DNA of 64,000 bases, taken from Rhabdornis inornatus (taxonomy: Eukaryota > Chordata > Aves > Passeriformes > Rhabdornithidae). The position numbers and the translations under genes are program-made. Below are positions 52,590-64,000 of this stretch, piece by piece. The first letter of the stretch is position 1, and each line of letters starts with the position of its first letter. The stretch is from the NCBI GenBank assembly GCA_013397075.1, contig VWZS01003783.1, positions 784,859 to 848,858 of the forward strand, in the 5' to 3' direction. Below the pieces are notes generated by a model. It was not told the origin of the DNA. It saw only the letters and a program-made list of their open reading frames with translations, and did not search any database.

Positions 52590-53010
52590 TGTCCCAGAAA
52601 CAGTACGTGCACGTGAGCATATTCGTGGTGGTGGGTATACAGCTTTGGATCTGTTTCCTTTTAACAGGTATTATGTCTTGGTTTAGAGAACAAAATTTGG
52701 ACTTTTAATGAATAAACGCTCTCTTTTATGTTGTATAATCATTCTAAATCTTCATTCTTAAAGAATGTTCGTACTTTTTTTTTTTTTACAAAGATCAAGC
52801 CAATAAACAAATTAAATTAGAACTCCTTCCAATGAGCTCTTGGTTGATTTGCGATTAGCGCGTGTCACACTTCAGTAATGTCAGTTCAAACCTTTTAGTC
52901 TAATTAGAAGAAGATAATAAGATATGACGTTTTTTAATATGGTGTGGTTTACGTTTCTTGCAATGAGGCACGTTTGACACTGAGCATGACAATGAAAAAG
53001 CATCTGGTAT
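52590..53010. promoter_or_regulatory. Candidate conserved non-coding element (strongest of the window)
   Basis: About 11 CpGs occur in roughly 380 bases, including TACGTGCACGTG (an E-box-like CACGTG core with flanking ACGTG) near 52603, TTGCGATTAGCGCGTGTCAC near 52849, and CACGTTTGACACTG near 52969. TCTAATTAGA near 52898 is a palindromic homeodomain core. There is no repeat and no coding frame. A poly-T at about 52777-52788 interrupts it. The texture matches vertebrate developmental enhancers, but no alignment could be made. Confidence 0.35.
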
Positions 53011-54150
53011 TAAAGTAATAGAAAAATAAAATAAGCAATATATAAAAAGCAGTCTTACATAATCAAAATAATGCTGCAAATTAAATAATATAATATTTTG
53101 GTGAATGTATCATACTCTAATATAATATGACATGCCAGTAGTGTTAATGCTTAATATGAAATGACGTGATGTCTAATACAGAAGAAAAACAAGTTTTAAA
53201 ATGTTGGAATTTCCTGTGCAACAGAAAATTTGACTGCTGTCTGGCTCTAAAGACAGAAGAATGGTGAGGGTGTGAAGAAAAAGTGAAAAATAGGAGGGGA
53301 AAGTTTGAAGAAAAAGACAAGGTGGTGTGGCTCATGCTTTGGGATTAGTGAGATTCATCTCTACCAGAAATTTATAACCTTAGGTGACATCTTCCTGTGT
53401 TGACTTTTCCCCTGCACTGAGCACAGGCTGGAGCTCACAGTGCCAGCCTGGTGCTGTAAGAGGCAGGAGCAAGGACCATGAACTGGCTCAGGGACATTTC
53501 ATGCCTGCACAGTGAAAATGCCCCAGCGGCTAAAAAACATTAGAATTTACCCTGATACAAATACTTCTGTGCTCATTATCATGACCTACTGAGAGCTCAG
53601 ATTAGGGGTTGTGTAAATGAGGTCAAACAAACCAACAAACAAAAAATAGGAAATTATTCTAATTTCTATCAGACAACTATCTTTATTGATATGGTAGAAA
53701 AACAGATTAAAAAATGCTTATTTTAAGACCCAGGAGTAGCAAGATAAATTTTGATAACCAGTTTGGAAATTCATCTCTAGAAATGTGCATATTAATGATG
53801 TACAACATAAGGGAAATTCTAGTTTAAAATGGAGGAGATGCTACTTGACACAATATTCTGTTCAATAAAAAGAGAGATCCATGGACAGGTATGCTTTTCA
53901 TATGTTTGGTCATTTGAACATTTTCCCTATTCAAAGTGATGTTGCTCTGGAAATAAGATGTTCAAGGTTTTTATTGTTGATAATCTCAATTTAAAAATGA
54001 GGAATTCACATTTACTGCCTAAATTATCTCTTAGGCTTGGTACATGATTTTTTTCAATTCACTTGCACTAACTTGAGATTCTCTGCCATTTCTACAATAT
54101 GTAACTCAAGGATTATTATGTCACCCACAGGAAATCAAAATTAAAATTTA
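53011..54150. other. AT-rich unique non-coding DNA
   Basis: No gene is recognised. A slightly GC-richer patch lies at about 53395-53530 with no other feature. Confidence 0.6.
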
Positions 54151-54231
54151 TTCTTCTTTTTGGTTTTTTGGGGGATTTTTGGGGTTGGTTTTTTGTTTGT
54201 TTTGGGGTTTTTTTGTTTGATTTTTTTTTTT
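54151..54231. repeat. G/T-rich low-complexity run
   Basis: Three G tracts of four or five (54170-54174, 54181-54184, 54204-54207) are set in T-rich sequence, with single GG pairs between them. It could form a weak or two-layer G-quadruplex on the plus strand, but it lacks a fourth tract of three or more. Confidence 0.85.
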
Positions 54232-56619
54232 AACACAATTAGTATTTCTTCCAGCATCTTCAATTTTAGTCTGCTCCATTGCCATATAATTTAAGAGCAA
54301 GCAGTGAAGCACTTTGTTGTGGTAGATCTGGAACATTTTGAATAATATTGCATTTTCCAACACACTGTCTGGCTGCCATTTTGAAATTCTGAAGAGTCTA
54401 GGGAAAATTTGAGAATTATAAAGATATTTAATATGAGTCTGAATTTTAGAGATATCCTAGATCCATCAGGATGAAGCTGCCATTCCGTGTCTCAAATTAG
54501 CAAGAAAGTTTTCCCTTTAAACTGATGTATGTATATTCACAAGTCTCTAGGTTATGTGTAAATTAATTTTCAAGAATTCAACTTTAAAAAAAATCCTATT
54601 TATTTAACAAAGTATTTAACCATGTGATCAAGAGATAATCAAAAGGGAAAGACAAGGCCATAATTTCTGGATATTAAGGATTTTTTTTCTCTCTTACCAA
54701 CAATATCTGTTTTCACCCCACAACAAGATCTGGTATAAGCAGCTGATGTTAATTTGAAGGAAATGGGCTTATATAAAGGTTGAATTTCATCCAATAGTAT
54801 ATTTTTTGATTGTATTTTTGAACTTGATTAAAACACAACTGATCAGGACCTTAATTATGTTTGTCATGTGTCAAACAAAGAAGTAAGAGCATTCTTATAT
54901 ACGTTGCCTTTTAAACTGCAGTTGTTAGAATCTAAAAAAGTATCAAGATTAAAATAACTGCTTTTATTCACAAAATTATAGATTGTGAATAGAATCCTGG
55001 TGGAAATATTTTAACAATGTATTTATATTAATATTATAAACTATTAAGTGCCTAACTTGTTCATCTATTATTAGGTTTTGTGGATTTTTGTGTATGGCAT
55101 CAGGAACAAAGAAATTAATAATAATATCAACAAGAATTAAACAAGAATTATATAACAACAACATTACTGTGAGAAATAATATAAAAACTGTGATTTTAGG
55201 AGGTACACATTTGTCATGCAGTGAAGCTTGCTTGCATAGTGAGCATTAAATATTTCTAATTTACTGGGGTTCATTGTAACTAGTTTGGCTCAAAGAGGCA
55301 GGAAATCTCGGTCTCAGAGAATGGAAACTTATATATATGGTTGACAGTATTTAATAACTTATTTTCTGCATAGGCCTTCATTTACTGGAAGATGTGGGCA
55401 GTATTACAAATTATGATGCCCATAGAATATAATTCAGAGGAAGATAATTCCCTACTTTTGTGTTTCTTCCAATTGGTCCTCTCTATTTTTCCAAGGAGGT
55501 GAAGATTTACAACACATTTAGGCTTCAGAATCATTATTACCTGTCTCTGCATAACATTTGACTAAGAAAGTCCTTGCATGCTTAGTGTTAAAATGAAGTC
55601 TTCCTTCATGGATTCTAATTTTTTTCTGATTTTGTTACAATTACAGATTCAAGCATTCTAGTTTTCTTAGGCTTTCTTAAGAATCCATTATAATCAAAAT
55701 TATACTTTAGAAAATTAATAATTTGAATTTTGTAACTGGCATTCTTCAGTCAAAAATGCTTTAGAAGGCAGAAATTGATGATGTTTTCATTTGTTTAATT
55801 TTATTTATACCCAGAATTGTCTTAAGACTTTCTTAAAAAAAAAATCAGCTTAAACCATTACACACATCTATAATTTTTTTATATATTTAAGAATTTACAA
55901 AGAATTATAAATTATTTACAGCAGAGAAGTTATAGGTTATGTGCTTAATAATATGATAAATATTCCAAGTAATGTATAGCATGGTTTATTTTGTCTCATA
56001 TTTATTCAGATTATTTACGTTGTTAATCTCATACATGCAGAAAATAAATCTTCTCCTTGGGATTCTGTTTACTCCTACTCTGTGTATTCTTTTTGATTAA
56101 CATCTAATTCTGCATTCAAAGTGGTAACTTATTATTGCCTACATGCAGAGATTTTCACAATCTGTATGGGCTGAATTTTAGCAAAACAGAACATTTCCCT
56201 CTCAGTATGGAAATTTTGTTCTATATTGCTGTAGTTTTCTTACCTGCTTTTCCTAAATCTCTTTTAAAGAGCTTTTATTTTGGTATAATTTTGGATATTT
56301 GGGGGACGATTCCTTATGATTCCATAGAATTTTGTGGAAGTAATTCCTTTCCAATTTCTATAGGTTTGACTCCCAGCAGTAGTACATGAAATCATGCTGT
56401 AGTGACTTTCCATAGCTGTTAATGGCAGCCTTTTCATGGGCAGCTTCTATAGTTGAGTCACTCTCATGGTATATGCTTTTTTTATTGTCTCAAGCTTCTG
56501 CACTGCTCTGTTAGGTTTATTTTCCTCTAACACAGCCCTGCAATTATTACCAAGTCAGGTCAGTATTACCAAGAAATTCTGTAGGAAATACATTCAACAT
56601 TCTATTTCTTTCATACACA
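54232..56619. other. AT-rich unique non-coding DNA
   Basis: Nothing recognisable. Very high A+T, with open frames under 90 codons. Confidence 0.65.
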
Positions 56620-56725
56620 CAGTTATATAAATATAAATAGATAAAATAGATATAAATAATAAATAAATAACATAAATATATATAGATATAAATAATATAT
56701 AAATAGATATAAATACAGTTATAAA
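56620..56725. repeat. A/T-rich imperfect repeat (ATAAATAGATAT words)
   Basis: Imperfect reiteration of ATAAATA and GATATAAATA words over about 100 bases. It is a degraded microsatellite without a clean period. Confidence 0.75.
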
Positions 56726-58766
56726 AGTCTTCAGTATGATATAGTGAGTTAAAAACTACAGAAATAATTTCTGAGGCAAAATGTTACATTAAAAGCATTC
56801 TTTATTAAGATTTAATAGGTTTAACAAAAATTAGACGAGCTGTTAAACTGATATGCTTTCTGTTAGCATATTATAAAGGGAAAACTATATTATAAAAAGA
56901 AAAATAAATGTAGTAGCTCAATGTGTAAATTGTTAATCTTCATAAACATTTTTGTGAAAGAACCTTGCTAAACCTGATGTGATGTTTCTCCCTCAAAAAA
57001 ATGGACTATTAAACTCTGGGGGAGAATTGACTGAAATGATCCATAGAGACTTCAACCGAAGGAAAGGCAGAAGCATTCAGTTGCTCATGGATGTTCAGAA
57101 TGAACTAAAATCTCCATAAGGTTTGGGTCTGCCCTGTGAAGAAAGTCAGGTTGTTCTAGATATCAAAAAGCATTGCAAAAGTCCTAGGAAGAGCACTACA
57201 TAAAGAGTTGCCCAAACTAGGAAGTTATAGGTAGTATTTTGGTGGAATTGAAGTTGACAGAATGTGTCAAAAAAGAAAAATAGTGATTGTACTACTGAAA
57301 AAAACAAGATAAAATATATTTAGTTTCCAACAGTACTCAGTCAAGAAGACATCTAGTTCTAAATCTTATGTCCCCTTATCAACATTTATTGGAATGATCA
57401 AGTTTCAGTTATTAAAATGATTGTGTATGAAGAAGTATTGCTTTCGCAGAACAGAAAATTATGATTACATTACTACATTATAATAAAAGTCTATGGTTTC
57501 AAATTTAAATATCAGTGACATTGCTGTGTTTGAACTGGTTTGACCAAACACTGTCCGTTTGATTTGGACATCTGATATTTCCTCAGGAATCTATGCTGTG
57601 TGCTCACGCTGTGTTTGAGAGCACCACGTCTGCATGCTGCTTTCTGCTTGCTGTGATTCTTTTAGATATTGCAGAATACATGGACTGGTTGATGTAAGAG
57701 ACAAAGCTGTCCTCAATTCTCTGTGAAAACTGCTGTTTCCTAAGCTGTGAAAAACTGTTTGTAATTGACTTGTAATAAGTTGTTTCTAAAAGAGAGAAGC
57801 TTGTTTCAGCTCTGGTCATTTGAAGCTATGGCTCTTGTTTCATATCTCTCTGTATCTAAACACCTCTGCTGTGCTTTTTTATGGCCCTCAAAGACTCGAA
57901 ATATTTCATTTGGTCCAAATAATCACTTTGGGATCCTTGGGACGGGTTCAAATGCTTTAAAAACTGGGTTTATATCACTTTGTATAATTTTAGAAGTCCA
58001 GTCAGGTATATTTGATCTCTTTATTTCCTGTTTAATTGTGGCGTAATAAAAGTTAAAAAAATTTAAAAGAGAGAGAAAAAAAGTTGTCTGCAAACACAAT
58101 TTTAGTTTCTATAGCATCTACCTTACATTTTAAAGAATTGAAATGGAAGAGGCATAGTATCTTTCAAGGTTGCTTCAGGTGATAACAAATCTGTATTCTG
58201 ATACCTAGCAATTGGTAATCACCAGTAATTACTTTCATTACAGCAAAATCTGTGTAGATGACATGTGCAGTTGAAATTCAGCAGGAAAGATGACAGGGAA
58301 AGTGAGTTAAAATGCAATGATTTTTAGACTATGCCTATGAAAATGAATTTGTGTGGATAAATATGATGGAAACTGGAAGAGGCAATACTTCTGAAGAAGA
58401 AGAAAACACAGAATTGTATACAGACATAATAATGTGAGAACATCCACAGAAGAGGGAAAGGAGGTAAGAAGGAGTGACAAAACACAATAACTGGAGCAGA
58501 AATACTGAAACTATAGTGGGAAATTAGGTCAGATATAAGGAAGGAAATAAATAAAGAGGAAGGAAATATGGTTTATCTTAGTTCCTCCATGTAAATGATT
58601 CTCAGTAAGGGCTCCCTAAAATCAGTACCCACTGCCAATGCTGCAATGGGTACTGCAGACTCAGAATTCTTTGTCCTTTACACACATCACTCTCCAGACA
58701 GAAGTCATCTGCAAGTCTTCTCCTCTGCTTTTGTTTCAGCCTGCTTCCTTGTCTACCCCGTAGTAT
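56726..58766. other. AT-rich unique non-coding DNA
   Basis: No coding or RNA gene is supported. Confidence 0.65.
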
Positions 58767-58821
58767 TCTCATGGACACAAAGACCAGCTCTTTGTGGCTG
58801 TCTCATGGACACAAAGACCAG
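58767..58821. repeat. 34-bp-spaced direct repeat
   Basis: A 21-base word beginning TCTCATGGACACAAAG occurs at 58767-58787 and again, unchanged, at 58801-58821. The following bases also match after a 4-base shift (CTCTTTG), pointing to a short tandem duplication with later change. Confidence 0.9.
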
Positions 58822-61800
58822 ATGCCTCTTTGACCATCCCCACTTTCTTCAGGATCAGTGGGAGATCTGATTTGTCTCAAAGCAGTTATTGTCTCTATTC
58901 CATAGGATTCTTCTTGGTACTTTAGGTTTAAATTGTCTAAGCCATGAAAATGATTAGTCATTTTCAGCAAGGAGGTGGAGGTGGTTGGACTGCAGAATGT
59001 GTCTGTGTGATGTGATTCACATTCACCTTCAGAAATCCTTTTCTTTCTTTTGGACTGTGTTCCTGATTCCTTTTATTTCTTTTGTTACCTTAATGGCAAA
59101 TGTTACAGGCAACAGGAAGATTGTTTCCCCTCTACATTGTAATATATTTTCCTGTTTTGGAACATCACCAATTGTGTTGAGAACAGGAGTTTGTCTTTCT
59201 CTATCAGCTTCCTGCAGTACAAGACTTATAGATTTATATATTTCTCTCTGGACTTGGGTGCCCATCTCGCACACACACAGAGGTGATCTTAGGGCCCAAT
59301 TACCAAGTGTCACAGAAATCTGTTTCTCACACTATAGATTGTAATGCTGAAGCAGAATGTGAGCAAATACTGTCCAGAACATCTCCAGTACTGACAAATG
59401 CACACTGATAAATATTGTAAACTTATTTAATTTATTAAAAGCCAAAATTTAATATATACCAGCATTATCAAGAATAATAAATACTGAGTTAATATACATT
59501 AATATAAAGTTCAGAAATTGAGTGATAAATAGTCTCCACCTATCACAAACCAGCTGACCTTAGCCATTCTAACAAATAAAATTTATGTGTTTCAATAATT
59601 CACAGAAGTCACCTACACTGCCTTAGACAACATACATCTTTTATGTCTTTAATGGAGGTAAGTGTGATAAGCAGAGGACCTTCTATCATTGTCATGATGA
59701 ATTTAGAGCAGTGAGAAAGTGTAGACATGCTCTTAATCAACTGCTTGATGCTTTTGACATATTTCAATTTGTGTTCAGTGAGTTTGACAGTTGAGATCTA
59801 GCCAAGTGTTTTCCCCAAGTAATGTGTATTTCTGCTGTTTCATACAACGACTTTTTGTATTTCGTGCCTGTATTAGTGTGGGAGAGATTCCAGCAGAGAG
59901 TTTCAGGATCCTTTAGTTCTGTGTGCAAGAAGTAAGAGGAATAAAAAGGTTGAATGACTTACCAACAGAAATAGTAGAAAGGGTCCATGTCATTGGATTG
60001 GATTCACAAGCAAAGACTAGTGCATTTTCTTCTGTCATCTTTGCTTTTCTAGCATCCAAGCTTTTTGCAGGTGAAATAAATACATTTATGATATCTAGTA
60101 AAGCCCATTCACAGCCTACATTATTTGTCTCTTTTTCAGAATAAACATCTAAATAAACATAATTTGAAGATTTCACAGGCTTTTTGAAGGTCAGTTCATG
60201 ATTATAAATTGTCTTTTAATATAATCAGAGGCATGATTTGACTGTGAGCTGGTGGCCATTCTTGGCCAGATGGAAGTCCTTTCAAAGGCAGCGAGCATTT
60301 GGATGCATTCAAATACTCCAACATACAATTTGGATGCCAAATACCCTTGACTGCAAATTTTTTGTGCCCAACATCTTGTTCCTGGGTTTCTGCTATTACA
60401 AAATAGATAACATAGATTTTGATGGGTTGCAAGATCCCTAAAAAGAGCAAAAACAAAGCAATTTGAGTAATTATCTGTCCCTATTCTTAGTTCTATACCT
60501 AAGAGTCAGCTGTACCTTTTCCTGAAACATGTTGTTTAATGCCCCAAAATATAAAATTAAGATGCTGCTGCCTTGCTGAGAACACCAACAGGGGAAGTTA
60601 TTCTGATTCATAATGTGATGATAAGAAATATAGTTAAAAAGAGGGGTTAAAAAGAGGGTAAAATGAACTTGGAACTGATAAGGAAAAAAATATAAGAAAC
60701 ATGTTATTTGATTATCCTATTAAACAGGTAGAAATAAATATGTGTTCAAGTAAAAACAGTGAAGTAACACTGCCATGAAAGCAGAAGAGAGAAATCAGGT
60801 TTAGGTTCTTAGTCTTTTTGATGATTGGAAGGACTAACAAAAGAGCTCATTAAGATGTAATAAGCAAGTCAATAGGGATGATAATGGCTAAAATGCTTAG
60901 AAAAAAATCACAGGACTCTATTAACAAAAATGTTTTGCTTTGTTGATTTCAGCATAATTGTAGTATAAAACTAGATTCATAGAATGCACCATCAACTAAA
61001 TCACCTGAAAACCAAAAGCAGTTAACTGTTTCCTGTCAAAGATTAAGAGGTATGCATAAGTGAAGAGATTCTGGAATTATTCTATAGGGTTGAAATAGGC
61101 CTTCAAACATTTGAAAATCTTGGTGTTTACTTCACATTATGCACCTTGCCCCGCTTTTCTGTCATTAGTTTATTTGACATTATGTTTCTTTCTATTCACT
61201 TCCTTTATCTTATTATGAATGAATGAAAGACTAATGCAACCTGAAATGCCAAGTTTTGTGACATGTAAACTAATTAATTATTACTAGTAACAAACAATTC
61301 CTTCCACAAGTGTGTATACCAGCATCACCAGGGACAGACTATCTTCTCTCTTTTACTCTAGGTAGATAAGTAAATTGCTCAAAGTCCTCTGTAAACATGA
61401 AGGAGACATCCTACTGAGTCTTTAGGAGGCTTATGAAAATTCTATATCCAAATAACCTGGATCCCAGTTTGATTCTGGCCTGTAATTTCCTATGCTTTAC
61501 TTCAACTATTACAGATCCCATCACAGGATTAACTCAATCTGTGTTTATATGTGTGATAGCAAAAAGATTAATAGCAGAGGACTCTCTTGCTGCTTATCAG
61601 TCTTTCCAGAGTGCAGGCAGAAAAAAAAACCCCTCTTATAACCCTAAATTAGTACCTCGAATATCCAAAATGTAGATATTACCCATAATAATGAACACTT
61701 ATCTGATTAAAATAACTCAGAAAAAAGATTAAAATAAGGGATTTGTAAAACATGTAGACAATCCTATATATTAAATTTTATTACAGAGTAAAAGTAAATT

Positions 61801-62447
61801 TGAGAGTTTTAGTGTTGATGTTTTCATTTTTTCATTTTAATATGTTTTCTCTAAGTCCATTTAAGGTCAATCCATTTCTGATGGTCTATTAAAAAAAAAA
61901 AAAAAGAGGAAGCAGGGAGGCCTAGGTGAAAAAGTGGTGGCTCAGAGGCTTTTTTCTGTATCCATAGTCCAAGATGAATTTAAATTACTCATTTAGAAGT
62001 AAAGGTTTTGAGTCAGGCTGATCAAACACAGGGTTTTCTGATTTATTTTTAGTTCAGCATTTGTAGGGCTTAATTGTTAGACATTTCTGAAGAAAGTGAA
62101 GTGTGTGGTTCTGTACTCATGTCATTATGGCTAGTAACTGTAGCACTGCACATAGCAAGATGTACCTTCCTTTTTCCATTCTTAGGAGAAAAAAAAAAAC
62201 ACCAAAAAGATATGGCCAAAGTTTGAACCACAGTGTTGTGGAATAGCTGCCACATACTAAATTTGCTCCTAAAAATCAATGAAATTCCATTTTAGAATAG
62301 TAATGGGGAAAATAAATTGTTTTTCCCTGCTCAGTCATTATTTTAAATAACTAATTCAGTTACTGTACTTCAGAGTGAAAATTTAAATCTGGCTTATGAA
62401 TGGTTGCATGCAAAAAACTGTATAAATGTGGCTAGGTTGAAAGACTT
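58822..62447. other. AT-rich unique non-coding DNA
   Basis: No gene is recognised. A 119-codon plus-strand frame (58985-59344) and a 94-codon minus-strand frame overlap it. Neither has a family signature. A poly-A run of 15 lies at 61891-61905. Confidence 0.6.
61891..61905. repeat. Poly-A run
   Basis: Fifteen consecutive A residues followed by GAGGAAG. No retroposon body is recognised upstream. Confidence 0.85.
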
Positions 62448-62515
62448 TAAATCTCATATTGCTCAAAATTGAACAAGCCTCTAAATCTCATATTGCTCAA
62501 AAATGAACATACTGA
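62448..62515. repeat. 34-bp tandem duplication, two copies
   Basis: Copy one is 62448-62481 and copy two is 62482-62515. Both contain TAAATCTCATATTGCTCAAA and diverge only slightly in the second half. They abut directly. Confidence 0.9.
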
Positions 62516-62593
62516 GTGCAGAATTCATCCTTCTAGATCTTCACTTGACTGCCCCTGTACTCCTGCATAGTCTGGTCTCTAGTGGCTGTAAGG

Positions 62594-63772
62594 GGTTGAC
62601 CCTGGGTGGTGATTTGTGCCCATTGAAGGCACTCTATTCCTCTCCTCCTCTGATGGACAGCAGGGAGAAAATACAATAGAAGGCTCGTGGGCCAGTAGAA
62701 GGACAGGGAGAGATCACTTATCAATTGCCATCAAGGACAAAAGAGATTGACTTGGGGAAAATGAATTAATTCAGCTAATCAAATAAGAGTAGGATAATGA
62801 GAAATAAAACCAAATCTTAAAAGTCTTCCCTGCAAAAAAACCACCTCCCTTCCTGGGCTTTACTTTCCATTTTCTCTTGCTCATCCCCATCAATGTCACA
62901 AGAGGACAGGGAATGGGGGCTGCAGTCAGTTCTTCACATGGTGTCTCTGCCACTCCTTCCTCCTCAGTGGGAAGACTCCTCACACTCTATCCCTACAGAG
63001 TGGGGTTCCTGCCGTGGGAGACAGTGCTCCATGAACATCTCCAAGGTGAGTCCCTCCCACAGGCTGCAGTTCTTCACAAACTGCTCCAGCATGGGTCCCT
63101 TCCCACAGGGTGCAGTCCCTCAGGAACAGACTGCTTCACTGTGAGTCCCCCACAGAGTCACAAATCCTCACAGCAAACCTGCTCCATGTGCACTCTTTTC
63201 CATGGGTCCACAGGTTCTACCAGGATGGGTTTCTGCAGGGTCGCAGCCTCCTCTGGGCATCCACCTGCCCTTGGGTCTGTCTCCTCCAGGGGCTGCAGGT
63301 GGATCTGTGCCCCACCACGGAGCTCCAGGGGCTGCAGGTGGATCTCTGCTCCACCACAGCGCTCCAGGGGCTGCAGGTGGATCTGTGCCCCACCACGGAG
63401 CTCCAGGGGCTGCAGGGGCACGGCTGCCTCACCAGGCTCTGCACGGGGGCTGTAGGGGAATCTTAGTTCTGGCACTTTGGAACATTTCCTCCTCCCTCCT
63501 TCTTCCCTGTGTTTGGTGTCTGCAGTTTTGTTTCTATCACATATTCCCGGTCCTATTTCCAGGTGCGAATGCTCAGGATTTTTCCCCCTCTCTTAAATCT
63601 GCCTTCCCAGAGGTGCTACCACTGTTGTTGATGGGCTTGGCCAGTGGCTGCTCTGTCTTGGAACCAGCTGGAATTGGCCCTGTTGGACATGGGGGAGGCT
63701 CCTAGAAGCTTCTCGCAGAGTCACTCATGCAGCCACCTGCTACCAAAAATCTTGCTATGGAAAACCAATACA
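62594..63772 (-). mobile_element. Endogenous retrovirus LTR (avian ERVL-like), antisense, probably solo
   Basis: The right end reads ACCAATACA, the reverse complement of an LTR start of the TGTATTGG type. It is preceded, going leftward, by consensus-like segments: CTACCAAAAATCTTGC near 63740, GAGGTGCTACCACTGTTG near 63610, and the CTCCAGGGGCTGCAGGTGGA repeats. Further left come GGGAATGGGGGCTGCAGTCA near 62909, AGAGTAGGATAATGAGAAAT near 62787 and GGGTTGACCCTGG near 62593. All are familiar from bird ERVL-type LTRs. The length of about 1.18 kb fits. I saw no primer-binding site, polypurine tract or gag/pol sequence beside it, so a solo LTR is likely. No clear target-site duplication was found (TAAGG left, CAGGC right). 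Class assignment is from memory. Confidence 0.8.
63284..63418. repeat. 39-bp tandem repeat inside the LTR, about 3.5 copies
   Basis: Units start at 63284, 63323, 63362 and 63401 with exact 39-base spacing. Each begins CTCCAGGGGCTGCAGG. Copies one and three are the most alike, copy two differs at several bases, and copy four is cut short. Because 39 is a multiple of three, all frames stay open across it and give repetitive 13-residue products that are not real proteins. Confidence 0.95.
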
Positions 63773-64000
63773 CAGGCCTTGAGCAAGAGAGAAAGACAAA
63801 ACAAAATCCTGGTCAGAGCGAGGATGACTGGGTTTTCAGAAAGCTTATCAGAGACTTTTATGAGCCTTTTTCTTTCAAGAACCAAACTGACTTTTTATTC
63901 CAACTGACTTTTTCCTGTTGTCCACCTAAATCTCCTCCCATCACCTTTTTCTAATTCCTTCAGACCCACTTCCATTCAACAGTTCTTCCTAAATTCCTAT
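63773..64000. other. Right flank, unassigned
   Basis: Pyrimidine-rich toward the end. It may be host sequence flanking the LTR or a further degraded part of an insertion, and the window ends before this can be decided. Confidence 0.5.

Noticed and set aside
58623..58655. 9-bp inverted repeat CAGTACCCA / TGGGTACTG
   Set aside because: Chance level at this length and spacing.
58985..59344. 119-codon plus-strand frame with hydrophobic stretches
   Set aside because: Hydrophobic runs follow from T-rich sequence. A 94-codon frame overlaps on the other strand and no family is recognised.
62877..63455. 192-codon open frame with repeated 13-residue units, the longest in the window
   Set aside because: It lies wholly inside the LTR, crosses the 39-bp array in frame, and opposite-strand and other-frame ORFs are equally open there. 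It is a product of GC-rich repeat composition, not a gene.
1..64000. CRISPR arrays, operons, prophage, tRNA or rRNA genes
   Set aside because: No regularly spaced direct repeats with unique spacers, no tRNA B-box with a matching cloverleaf, no rRNA-like conserved stretches and no dense coding. The mobile elements point to a bird genome.

Overview
This window looks like non-coding DNA from a bird genome. It is about 63% A+T by eye, CpG-poor, and has no operon-like packing, no long open frame and no rRNA or tRNA gene. Its recognisable mobile elements are avian in type. There are five degraded CR1 LINE 3' fragments, two of which keep the CR1 terminal ATTCTATGAT octamer-type repeat. One long terminal repeat (LTR) near the right end resembles the ERVL-class LTRs of songbirds and other birds. 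These names come from memory of consensus sequences, not from a database search.

Layout. Positions 1-11085 are unique AT-rich sequence with a 66-bp tandem duplication (4642-4773) and a short assembly gap (6585-6616) followed by poly-A. Positions 11086-12195 are an old antisense CR1 pol fragment, and 13831-14000 is an unexplained GC-rich patch. Positions 14001-25781 are unique sequence with a very strong perfect hairpin at 22235-22274 and another at 25275-25312. CR1 remnants follow at 25782-26100 (-), 29207-29545 (-), 35189-35660 (-) and 40941-41057 (+), the last abutting a (TATC)n microsatellite. Between about 30 kb and 53 kb are several patches that keep CpGs and homeodomain- or POU-like words in an otherwise CpG-poor desert. 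They read like conserved non-coding elements (candidate enhancers), the best being 52590-53010. Positions 53-62.5 kb are unique or low-complexity sequence with short tandem duplications. The LTR occupies about 62594-63772 and carries an internal 39-bp repeat.

I found no protein-coding exon I can defend. The longest open frames lie in repeats or match what chance predicts. With about 6.8% stop codons, roughly two stop-free stretches of 120 codons or more are expected in six frames of 64 kb, and a few of about that size are present. The window is therefore best read as an intergenic desert or a very large intron. I see no new gene system. The most noteworthy signals are the two near-perfect short hairpins, which chance does not explain, and the candidate regulatory patches.
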